NCBI GenBank assembly: GCA_027559495.1
Contig: JAMXSV010000024.1
Coordinates: 1,798,001-1,862,000, forward strand
DNA: 64,000 nt
Source: Aurifilum marmelostoma
Lineage: Eukaryota > Ascomycota > Sordariomycetes > Diaporthales > Cryphonectriaceae
Direction of reading: 5' to 3'
This document shows, in pieces, positions 22,730 through 33,520 of the stretch. The translations under genes and the position numbers were made by a program. The stretch's first letter is position 1. Each line of letters starts with the position of its first letter. Under the pieces are notes generated by a model. It worked only from the letters and a program-made list of their open reading frames with translations, was not told the DNA's origin and did not search any database.

Positions 22730-24293
22730 AGAATCACTTGTGTGAGGCATCCAGAGGAAGAAATGAAAACAAAAAAATGGAAATGGAAATGGGCTGGTGG
22801 GCGGGCGGTTTCATCATTAATGTTGGTATATTTGGTTAAAGCGACGGCGTATAACATTTGTTTTGGGAAGTCTTTTCAGATGACGCACCGCCGTGCCCAT
22901 CGTCTATTCCATGAGCATCAAAATCATGTAGACTGGAGGATATAGATACCTACCATAGCTATGATAATCTTGACAAGCAAGAAAGCCTCGAGAGCTACGT
23001 CTCACCAAGACTTGCTTTGACACGCAAGCGAATCCTTGACGCCCTTTCCCGCGCATTTCCTGTCTCAGTACCCAGGTAGGGTTCTGGCAAACTCTTACAG
23101 TAGCGTTCTCGCGATAGACAAGACAATAAGCTGACGGTCCTCTTCAGTCGTAACGGCCACGCAAGTGGTGCCTTGGGAACTTTAAATTTTTCTTTTTGTT
23201 TTCTCTCGCGCGGGGAGCGAGTGAGATACCACAAAATAAGTCTGACCTATCTGACACCACTTTAAGTGTAGAGCCGTTACTGTAAAACGAGGGAATGTCG
23301 CAGCGAGCGTGGGGGTGGAGGGGTGAGCCTGCTGAAAGGGAGCGCGAGGGATCTCAAGAGACCACGATTGCAGGAGAACTGGTGACATTGTCGAAACTGC
23401 CAGGGAGAGACAAGAAATAGGGCTGTCGAGAAAGGTGAGTACAGTGGGGGCTTGTGTGTGGCTGTGACTATCCATGAATGCTTCTGCCTACAACCACACA
23501 AGAAGCAGCTATCTCTCTCTCCCTGCTTGTCTCCTCATGACATGCCTGGCTGTCGATTGCCTCATAGTCATTTTATCTGCCTCTTACCGGACACAGAAAA
23601 GACAGCGATCAACAGTTTCGTATCGCCAAGGGTCGAACGGGCTGTGTCAGATGAGAGGAAGCGAGAGAGGGTGGGCTGGCTGCTCACATGTCTCTGCTAG
23701 GGGAATGGATGCCGGATTGCGCAGCCTTATGGGGCTGTGAGGGAAGAGATTCAGCTGGCGTGGAGGGTGCAGCAAAGCTATTCCGCTTCAGGCGGGGATA
23801 TTAATCCTTGAGGGGACCACAGCGCCGAGGATGGCGTTCTCATAGTACTACTGCCCAAGGAAAAACCAAGAAATGCATGGCAGACCAATAACATAACTCT
23901 TTTCGTCCACCTTGTGTTCCCTTTTCTTAGTTATCAGGACCGGATGGGTCGCCCACCCCCCCCCCCACCTGCCTCCTCTTCCCCTTCTAGAATGCGTCTT
24001 ATCGGTCAGTGGAGGCTTTCCGAGCGGGTGCCTGGCGCAAACACACTCACACGCACACCATCTTTTTTTTTTTTCTTTCTTGGCGTTATCTCCCTCATAG
24101 TTTCGTCTTACAGGCATTTGTGGCGTCTCCCCTTGTGTCAGTTGATACGCCGGGGGGTGCGAGAGATGGAGAGAGAGGGGGAGACGCGCTGCTGCAAGCT
24201 GTGATATGCGCCGAGGCGGCACCTCCCAGTCTCAACAAGAGATATAATATCTGACGCTGTGTGCAAGCCTTGTTCACAAGTGGCCCCCTCTCG

Positions 24294-24331
<38 letters not shown>

Positions 24332-24555
24332 ACCTGGCTCATTTTGTTTTCCCCAAAGATTTCTATATATTTCCTATACCATATCCATCAGCAGTGATTT
24401 CTTACGTACCATCTGGACGACATCTGAGTTTATTACCACCATGCATTATGATTTAATTCATTACTAGAACAAGAAATTATCGGTACACTATAATTAAGCA
24501 GTAGCATTTTCGATTTAGCGGGACCCGAACTTAAACTTTTTTGAGAGCTCATAGT
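22730..24555. other. Intergenic spacer, no gene seen
   Basis: No supported gene on either strand. It contains C and T runs (near 23948 and 24062) and a CT dinucleotide microsatellite at about 24297-24330, about 225 bp before the next start codon. Confidence 0.4.
24297..24330. repeat. CT dinucleotide microsatellite
   Basis: About 15 uninterrupted CT units in the region upstream of the polytopic membrane protein gene. C/T tracts are common in fungal promoters; the length here makes it a probable polymorphic locus. Confidence 0.85.
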
Positions 24556-27354
24556 ATGGCCACCGCGTCATGCTCGACAATACAGTGCTTCATCCCGGAA
24601 CTCTCAGCCCTCGACAACTACACCATAGGCATGTCCCCGTACCTGGGCGGGCAAGACTTCCACAGGGGCTGCCTCATCGCCGTCAACGAGTCCCTCGCCA
24701 TCGACAGCACCACCGGCCAGCCCGCCCGGACAGACAGCTTCTTCTTCGGCCCGGGCACCACCGTGGCCCAGGTCCTGGACGCCGCCATCAACGACTCCCT
24801 CTGCGACTCGACCAACGGCCGCGCGCCCGAGGTCCTCGTCCCGTACGGGTGGTGCCTGCGCCGCCTGCCGGGCTGGCAGGCCGCCGGCTGGTCGGGGGTC
24901 ATGGGCCCGCTGGTGCAGTTCATCCTCCCCTGCGTCGCCTTCTGCTACAACATCCCGCGCGAGTGGAAGCTCCGCGTCGGCCGCCTGCGGGAGAAGCCCC
25001 AGCTCGACCTAGGCCTGGTGGGGGGGACTGCTACTGCTACCACCACGACGGCTCGGGCTTCTCCTTCTTCTTCTTCTTCTTCCTTGTCCTCCCGCGTCGG
25101 GAGAGCCGCAGGGGCGTGTGCCAACGGCGCCGTCACCCTCCTCGCCGTCAGCCTCGAGCTCGTCGTCCTGGCCCTCGACACGTTCCTGTGGATGTCCATC
25201 TGCTTCGTCATGGCGGGGCCCATGGTCATCAGCGCGGCCTACGAGTACCGCCTGGACTGGAACAACCTCGACATGCTGGCGAGCGGGGGCGGGGCCGTGC
25301 TGCTCCCCGCCGTCTCGAGGGCGCGGCTGCTCCTGTGCACCGTGGCCGGCAACATGAAGATGCGTGACGCGCGCGGGGCGGCCGAGGGCGGCGGGGAGGG
25401 CGAGGAGATGAGCGGGCTGCTGGGGTCGGGGCCGCAGTCCTCGGCCTGGGCGCAGGTCATGAGCCTTGCGGAGGAGGTGAGACAGCTGGAGAGCCGGCAT
25501 CATGCTGCTTCTGCTTCTGCTTCTGCTTCTGCTTCTGCTTCTGCTTCTGCTTCTGCTTCTGCTTCTGCTTCTGCTTCTGCTTCTGCTTCTGCTTCTGCTT
25601 CTGCTTCTGCTGCTGGTGCTGCTGCTGCTACAACTCCTCGGCCGGGCCAGCAGCCACGCCAAGTCAGCCCTGTTGTCGTCGGGCTTGGTCTTGTCCCCAG
25701 CACTGGTCGGAAGGATAGCTCTGTTGTTGCTGTCGAGGCGGAGGGCGTGGGGCCTCGGCTCAAGCTGCAGACCCTGCTTGATGCTCAGCCAGGGTGAGTA
25801 CTGTAGCCCACGTATTTCCGTTTCTTCTTGTTTCCCCCCCCCCCCCTCTTTTTTTCCTTTTTCTTTTTCTTTTTCATTCTTGGAGGAAAAGCCAATGGCA
25901 CGGTTCGCTGATATAAAAAAAAAAAAATAGCTTTGGTGGATACATTGGTGCCCCTACCGTCTTTTTCATCGGCAGCTTCGGCTACAACATCGCAGACAGC
26001 GACACGAGCCCCGGCCTAGAGACAGTCGCCATCACGCTCGCATTCGGCATGTTCTGGATGTACATACCCCACACGGCCGTCATCTCCAACACCCTCCTCG
26101 CGAGCAACGACCCCAGCACGCTCCAGGGGCTCGTCGGCAAGAAAGCAGAAAAGTATAACCACCACCACCACCACCACGACGACGACGAGGAGGAGTTCCA
26201 GACCGCCCAGCGGCCACCCCCAAAGCCCCCCTGGACCGGCTCGCGTACCCCCTCAGGCGCAGGATGCACAGGCTCCTGGGCAGCATCACCAAGGACGCCT
26301 ACGAGTCGACGTACGAGCCCGTGGCGCTGTGGAGGCGCGGGCCCAACAAGCAGGCGTGGATGCTCGAGGCCATCCGGGCCATCCGCGACCGGGACGAGTG
26401 CCCGCCCGGGGCGGCCGAGGCCGTCGAGCGGGCCCTGGTCTTTGGCCGCGGGGACTGGGCGTTTGCCGCCTCGCTCACCCTCGTGCTCCTCTCCATCCCG
26501 TACGTGCTGGCGTTCACGACCTCGTACCTCACGCCGCTCAAGGGCCTCTCGTGCCGCAGCCTGACGCACACCGTCTTCTTCGTGTCGCAGTGCATCCAGG
26601 TGGCCATCTGGGGCCTCGACACGCACCGGGACGTCGCCGGCATGAGGACGGCGGCACACGTCCACGCGCAAGGGCCGAGGGCGCAGCGGGCACCGGGTCA
26701 CCGCACCCGCTGGGTGCAGATGGCGGCGGCGCCGGCGGCGGTGGGGTCCTGGGCAGCTCGGTCCGCGGCCGCGGTCCTGGGGCGGCTCTCTGGGCTCATC
26801 AAGGTCCTCGCGCGGCTTGTGTCGCTCTTTTCTGCCATCGGGGGTACTATCATGCAGGTCACGGGGGTATATGACAACTGTGCATGCCAGGTAGGCCAGA
26901 CCTCTCTCCACGACCTTTTTTTTTTTTTTTTTTTTTTTTTGTTGTTTTTTTTTTTTGACCTGACAGATCCGATCCTAACCATATCCCCACCCCCTCTCTC
27001 TTTTCCCCCCCCCGGCAGGTCGACGCTTGGTCCTGGACCGACCCGCTCAACCCCCAGGCCACAGTCAGCCTGAGCAACATCACAGAGGCCGAGATCCTGG
27101 CGTCGCGGAACTGGAACATCAACGGGGCGCTGGCGTCGGCGGCGCTGGCGCTGATCACGGCGGTGGGGTGGTGGCACCGGCGGGAGCTGTGGAACAAGTT
27201 CACCGAGGAGACGATGAAGCTGCCGGACGGGGCGGGGCCGCGGGGGGGCGGCGGTGCTGGGCGGCTGCGGCGGGCTTCGTCGGTGCCTTCGGCTTCTTCG
27301 GGGGAGCACCTTGAGCATATGCCTGCTCTGGAGCCGTTCGGGTCGCCTGGGTGA
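24556..27354 (+). CDS. Fungal polytopic membrane protein of unknown function
   Basis: Exons 24556-25793, 25931-26890 (itself possibly interrupted) and 27019-27354. Introns 25794-25930 (GTGAGT...TAG) and 26891-27018 (GTAGGC...CAG) are clear. Within exon 2 the frame moves between about 26150 and 26256. Either a weak intron 26153-26256 (GTATAA...CTCAG, 104 nt, keeps frame, total about 809 aa) is removed, or a C run at 26217-26231 has the wrong length. About eight hydrophobic helices are seen, including 'VMGPLVQFILPCVAFC', 'TVAITLAFGMFWMYIP' and 'WAFAASLTLVLLSIPYVLA'. A Ser-Ala repeat encoded by a hexanucleotide microsatellite sits in a cytoplasmic loop. I do not recognise a named family; similar multi-helix proteins are widespread and uncharacterised in Sordariomycetes. 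The first ORF codons upstream of 24556 use TTG, so the ATG at 24556 is preferred. Confidence 0.72.
25506..25612 (+). repeat. GCTTCT hexanucleotide repeat inside coding sequence
   Basis: About 17 nearly perfect GCTTCT units encode an uninterrupted Ser-Ala run in the polytopic membrane protein. The unit length is a multiple of three, so copy-number change would keep frame. The purity at DNA level suggests a young or still unstable repeat. Confidence 0.92.
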
Positions 27355-28980
27355 TTGTGAGAAGTTGAGAGGAAGAGAGAGAGAGAGAGGTGGAGATGGT
27401 GCTTGTAGATAGAGAGGTACTTACTACTGTACCGGCCAGAGATATGTTGTTGTCTTTTGGTGTCTAAACAGTATCTCGAGAGTACCTAGGTAGGTAATGT
27501 GACTGATGTGAAGATGATGTGCTTATTGTGACAAATGTTGTGAGTGGTTTCTGTATACGAAAAGTCCTGGAGGAATGTATATATATCGAATATTGTGTGT
27601 GTGTCTGTCTTTGGGACTTTTGTTATTATTGACAGCCTATTCATTACTCAGAACATTTACTTCTACAAAATAAGAATAGGAATTATAATAGGTACAAAGT
27701 TCTTGGATTGCTTACAAGAAGGTGCAATTTACTGCAGCTTAGGATAGGAAAGCAGAAAGAAAGAGAAAAAAAAAAGAAATGAGGTCGAGGTGAACGGGGC
27801 TCTTTCGTGGATCCGTGTAAGACGATTCGCTGGAGCACGGCTTGGCCAAACAAGTGGTGGAGAAATTGGGGGGAGGGACCGATATATACGAAGCCCACCA
27901 CCACAACAAAAAGATTGACCGCTTGTTAATAATCACTCTATCTCAATTGAAAAGTACTATATTCGAGACCAAGTCTCATGGAATTACGACTTTCCAGTGT
28001 CGGCTCACAGTCTGGGGTTTCAGGTACTGGTTGACTTTGTGGGGCGCTGTTCTCTCAGCCCCATGAATCTCATGGTAGATAATGAGGCGCTTCACTATAA
28101 TATACTTTCCATGAAGATGAGTATCTCGTGTCTCCATATTATTATGTCTTGCAGACTGTGTTGAGATGTCGAGAATCGCCTGACCAGACTGCTCACTTTT
28201 GGTGGTTCTTAACAAAAGGCTGCCCCAGGCTGGCTACAGAAGGAGGGTTGTGCTGGTCACTCACTATTGGCGTATTTAGTAGCATGTATCTTAGTGCATG
28301 GGCCTGCAGTCAGCGGGCTGGCCTGTCAAGCAGAGGACCTAGTTGCCCTGTAGTCTGGATCCCCTGGAGGATTTGGGCGCGTTCCATGTTGATTTATGCG
28401 GCCGTCGAGATGAGAAGACACGCCACCTGGTCCTGCAGTTGTGTGTGACACTTGATTCTCAACACACAGTCAAAGCAAAAAAGAAGAAGAAAATAAACAT
28501 CTACACAGGTTCTTTCACCGACGTTACGGGTCGGCATAGATAGATGGTAGATCACCTGAGAGGAGATCTTCCCCAGCAAGACGAGGACCCTGCAGTCTTA
28601 TAGGCTCTGTCCGGGCTGCTGGACCCCTGAAGGGACGTCATACTACAGCGTGCTTCAGTGGGCCCAGAACCCAACCCAGCCTGCCAGCCCAGCCCATCCG
28701 GGGCTGAACCCTGGAAGCCCCCACGCTACCAGCCGACATGAGACTGGACGTGGTGCGGGGTGGCTAAAGATAGCCTCGAGGGACAATCCTTGGTTTTTCC
28801 CACGATAATAAACACGACACGGGCGGCGGCTTTTTTGGACCGGGGCTGGGTCCTCCAACTCCAAACCTCCCCCCTCCCGCGGGCTGCCAACCTTCTCTCT
28901 TTTTCCTCTTTTTCCCATCTCCCTCTCTCTCTCTCTGGCGACGAGTCGACAACGCAGTCTCGGTCGGTGCAGCAGTCAAG
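27355..28980. other. Intergenic spacer, no gene seen
   Basis: Short unrelated ORFs only. The first 500 bp is AT-rich, with TACCTAGGTA-like and GTAC motifs near 27420-27500. The last 150 bp before 28981 is strongly C/T-rich and is the likely leader of the TRP channel gene. Confidence 0.4.
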
Positions 28981-31900
28981 ATGCCTATACGCGCCAAGTT
29001 CCGCCCTCAGCCCGGCGCCGGCGACGCACCACGCACCCCATCGCCAGGCGGACGGATGATCTTTTACCACGGGCTGCCGGATGTCCGCGACGATGACTCG
29101 TTCCGGGACGTGATCAAGAAGCTGTCCATGTAAGAGACACTCACCAGCTCGGCCCTTGCTCTCCCCCAGCCCACCCCCCCCCCCCTCGGCGCGTGAGGTT
29201 CGCCGGGCAGGAGAAGGACAGACAAAACGACACAAAACCCTTCCAACCGCTGACATGCAGAACCAAAAATCAAGATATTTCAACGAGGTGGTCGTACTGC
29301 CTGTCACCTTTGAGCAGCTGAGGACGACGTCTGCGGGCGCTGGCCTCACCAAACTGGTCGAGCATCTGAGCAAGACGTGTTGCAATCCCGCCATTGTGAA
29401 TGCTCTGCTGTGAGTATTCAATCACTGCACCACAGCAACAACATCATCATGATTCTCCCCTTTTTCCTTTTTTTTCTTTTTTTTTTTTTTGGGGGGGGTC
29501 ACTCTCGCAGAGCACATTGGGCTAGTCCAGCTCTCAGGGCAACGGTAAAGATGACGGTACCTGGCACAATTCTGTCTGACGTCTGACACCACACACACAC
29601 CATTTTTATTCTTGGCCTCCACTCTCCCCTGCATGAGGACACCACCTTCTTCTTCCCCCCACTGGCTGCTTCCATGGCGGGCTAGGTGAGCCTCAGAAAT
29701 ATTGTGTGTGGTGGCGGCGGTACAGACTTCAGTGAGCCGAACCATCACCGACACAGATGAGGGCGCTCGCTTTTGTCTGCGTGAGATTATTACTGCTATA
29801 ACAACAACAACAACAACGATTTTCTGGGTCGATGGACTGTAACTGTGCAGTTGACTACTAAGCTCTCATCGCACATCTTCCTGTATCTTACAGCCTGCTG
29901 ACTTGCTGCTGAGCCAGTGCCCTCAAGTGGCACTATGGAGCCGCCACAGAGGAGAAGAGCGTCAACGAGGCCCGGGCCAATGCAGCCGAGATCGTGGCCT
30001 GGCGGTTCCTGACGCACCTGTGCGAGAGGGAAGTCGTCGACTACTGCCTCTATGAGATCCCGGACTCGGAGCAATCCACAGCCAGGCCCGGGAACCGCGA
30101 CGAGGAGGACGGTCGCCTGTCCGAGGAGGTCGACGAGAACACGGCCCTGCTCGCCCAGTCGCTGGCCGAGACCGTCACATCGGCCAAGCATGCCTTCCTC
30201 AACACCGGCAGCAACAAGCGATATCAGCTGCTGAAGTCCATCTCCCGCCTGACGATGCACGGCGACGACGACGACGAAGACGACGAGGAAGACCCCACCA
30301 AGCCCTTTGTCACCCTCAACGCCCTCGAGATCGCCGCTGTCGCAAATGCCAAGCGCTTCCTGAGCCAGCATGTCGTGCAGAAGATCATCACCGGCATCTG
30401 GAATGGTGACATTGTCTTTTGGGACAGTAGGTGTCAATGCCACATCGGAAAATAAATCACCAGAGTAAATTTGCTAACCTTTTTTGGCTTCCAGAACTCG
30501 AGGTCAACGCCGTCAAGCACCCTCGGTTCTACAACAAGGCGTCAGCCGACCCCTTTTCCCGGCTGAGGGTCCCAAGGTACCTCAAGAGCTTTGAGGTCCT
30601 CTTCTTTTTCCTGTTCCTCTTCCTCTACTACTCTGTACTTGTAGAGAGGAATCCGGACAAGATCAGTCTCGCCGAGGTCCTCCTGTACATCTGGTTTGCC
30701 GCCTTCTTCTACGATGAGTTGAGTGAGTGGAGCGATGCAGGGTCTATCTTCTACGCGACAGATGTGAGAATATTCCTCCCTCCCCCCCCCCCCCTCCTCG
30801 GGCCCATGAAACCCATGACTGCTGAAATGTGTTGCTCACGCCGTTACAGATATGGAACCTGTTCGATATAACCATGATATGCATCGGCTTCGCGTTTGCG
30901 ATAATGCGTACGTTCACCTCAGCTCCGAGGCCGTCCTGTCCATACACACGTGTTTGTCATCTAACCTTGGAACCACAGGCATTGTTGGTCTCTCCAAGCA
31001 CGACGAAAAGATCATCGAGCAGTCCTTCGACATCCTCTCGCTCGAGGCCCTGTTCATGGTCCCCCGCGTCTGCTCCGTCCTGTCCCTGTCGCCTTACTGG
31101 GGCACACTCATCCCCTGTCTGAAGGAGATGGGCAAGGATTTCATCAAGTAAGAACTCTGCCTGCACCAAATATCCGCTGAGAGGTTCGGGTCCTGACTGC
31201 AGTTGCTCCAGGTTCATGGTCCTCGTTGTCATCCTCTACATGGGTTTTCTGACCACGTTCTCGCTCGTCGGCCGCGAGGAATTTGTATGTCTCCTCCTTT
31301 ACATATATATATATATACCTGCAGGTTGTCAAGAATCCCTGGGCATTCCATCACTAAAACCCGCCACCGCAGGCCCTCGATGAAATGGCGCTGGACCTGG
31401 CCAAGATATTCTACGGCTCGAGCTACGTCGGGTTTGAGATTATGCATCGCATCGACCCGATCCTAGGGCCCCCCCCTGATGTTCATCTTTGTGACACTGA
31501 CCAGCATCCTGCTCATGGGCAGTCTGACGGGTGAGTCCTCCCAACCAACACACAAAATTGTCAGCCCACCGGGACAAATTCATTTTCTTGACTGACACCA
31601 CCCCCCCCCCCCCCGGCGACAAGGTATGCTCTCCAACTCCTTCTCCCGCGTCATCAGCCATGCCCGCGAGGAATACCTCTACGTCTACAGCGTCTACGTC
31701 CTCGAGGCCTCCACCTCCAACCGCCTCACCCACTTCTACCCGCCCTTCAACCTCCTCGCCCTCGTCATCTTCCGCCCCTTCCGCCTCTTCCTCCCCTCGG
31801 ACCACAAGTTCCGCGCCGCCCGCATCATCCTGCTCAAGGCCACCCACTTCCCCATCGTCGGCGCCATCCTCCTCTACGAGGCCATCCGCGGCAAGGTCGT

Positions 31901-32318
31901 GGCCGACGAGTACGCCGGCTTCAAGGGCCCCCGCGCAGACACCTCCGCCGCCGCCGCCGCCGCCGCCACAACAGGGACCATGTCGAGAAAGACCTCCCGC
32001 GCCAAGATGAGGCCCGCCTCCTCGTCCGACCAGCAGCAGAGACGCCCCGGCCGGCCCTCGCGCATGAGCATGAGCGTCTTCGACCCGGTCCTGGCCCCCA
32101 GGGACTCGCCCACCCGCGGCCCGCCCAGCGCCGCCACCACCGACGCCCTCAACGACGACGTCGACGCCCCGACCCAGGTCGAGGTCAAGATCGCCGAGCT
32201 CAACGACAAGCTCGACAGGCTGACGGAGCTCGTCCTCGCCATGCAGCGGGAGAGGGAGCAGCAGCACAGGGACGACATGACGCATGGAGGTGCTGGCGGC
32301 CTGCGGGGTGGGTTCTGA
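28981..32318 (+). CDS. yvc1: Vacuolar TRP-type calcium channel, YVC1/TRPY1 family (one-base frame break)
   Basis: Nine exons: 28981-29129, 29275-29409, 29918-30426, 30495-30763, 30850-30907, 30979-31147, 31212-31284, 31373-31530 and 31624-32318. The total is about 737 aa, and the sum is divisible by three only if one C is dropped from the run 31469-31476. Fungal-YVC1 blocks are plain: 'NALLALKWHYGAATEE', 'WNLFDITMICIGFAFAIM', 'SLSPYWGTLIPCLKEMGKDF', 'FMVLVVILYMGFLTTFSLVG'. The pore region is 'KIFYGSSYVGFEIMH' (about 465-480), followed by the last helix, 'LMFIFVTLTSILLMGSL'. YVC1 releases Ca2+ from the vacuole in response to stretch and cytosolic Ca2+. An acidic 'DDDDEDDEED' cluster (about 210) could bind Ca2+; this is inference. 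The second intron, 508 nt, is unusually long. A C-terminal coiled-coil-like helix follows at 'VEVKIAELNDKLDRLTELV'. Confidence 0.9.
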
Positions 32319-33520
32319 TGAGACGCCGTCCATGAGTAGTTGAAAGTTGAGATGAGAACAATAGTTGGGAGGGAGATGGGGGGCATCACTCTTTGTCATA
32401 TTCTTTGAAACTTTCAAGTGGCTTGCTAGAGAGTGACCGCATTGTCTTTTTTTTTTTTTTTTTTTTTTTGGGCACTGGTGTTACGAGTGGGTTGGATCTA
32501 CGTATTGGTGGGTTGATTTCTGGGTGTTATTTGTTGAATCCTTTCTTTTCTTTTATTCCTAGCATTTGCGAGTTTGGTGAACTGCATTGGGAGCTAATTT
32601 GAATATGGACTTGTCTTACTTGCAAAACGGACCTACTCATGCTGTGTGTATTGCTGTAAAGGAGGGGGGGGGACAAGGACCAGACACGTGTGGATGTGTG
32701 TGTGAAACCAACTCGCTGGGTATCATCTGTATTTCTGCCATCGCTATAACACTGAGCCGTAAAAGGAATACACTCCCCCTGCCTGGTCCCAATCATCCCC
32801 AAACAGCCTTGTCCCGTAACCTTTCTTGATCTCGCTTCAACGGAAAAGAAAAAAAGAGGGGGGGGGTCCAATGACAACGTACACTTCGTACCGTCCGTCC
32901 ATTCCATCCATCCGTCCAACTCAAATCATCATCTCATCCCTTCTTCCATATCATCAAATGGTATCATCAACCTCGATCCCGTCCTCCTAGGAGCGATCCG
33001 TTTCGTCCGAACGACCATGCGAGCCCTTTTTTTGGTCTTGTAATAAGACAATGTTGTGTGCTGCTTTTCGGTTTCGTATGTGTGTAACGTGACAAGAGTC
33101 GGAGGATGAAAGACGATGATCATATACTATAGAGGAATAACAAGATCAAAAATAGAACAAAAATTGTTCAAGCAAGCCACTGAACGCCAAGAAAATCTCG
33201 AGAAACAAGAAAGAAAACAGGAAGAACCCAAATCGGATCGTCCTTGAGGCGCCAGCAACATGGACTGGCTGTACCCCTTCAGTTCCACCCTCGGACGAGG
33301 GGGGGCAAAACGAGCGCTGAACTGCTGGGGATGAGCAGCTCCCGTTCGTGGCAACAACACGAGACCACTCGACTTGGTCGGAAATCAGTCAGGTCGAACA
33401 GAGAACAAAAAAAAATCAGAGCCGACCAAATGCATGACACAAACTGTCTGGGTATTTTTTTTCGCGCCAGGGTATATCCAGCCGGGGTATTTTGACGTCG
33501 AGTTTCTAAGAGCCAAGAAT
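32319..33520. other. Convergent intergenic region between yvc1 and KH-protein genes
   Basis: No coding sequence supported. It holds a T run of about 21 at 32449-32469 and G runs, and should contain the 3' UTRs and poly(A) sites of the two convergent genes. Confidence 0.4.

Noticed and set aside
25009..25662. 217-codon minus-strand ORF with an Arg-Ser run
   Set aside because: Produced by the complement of the GCTTCT repeat; no domain, and it overlaps a supported plus-strand gene.
26911..26953. Long T run considered as a terminator or element end
   Set aside because: It lies inside a well-defined intron (26891-27018), where T-rich sequence is normal.
31440..32417. 325-codon minus-strand ORF opposite the end of yvc1
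   Set aside because: Gly/Glu/Asp-rich antisense shadow of conserved channel sequence.
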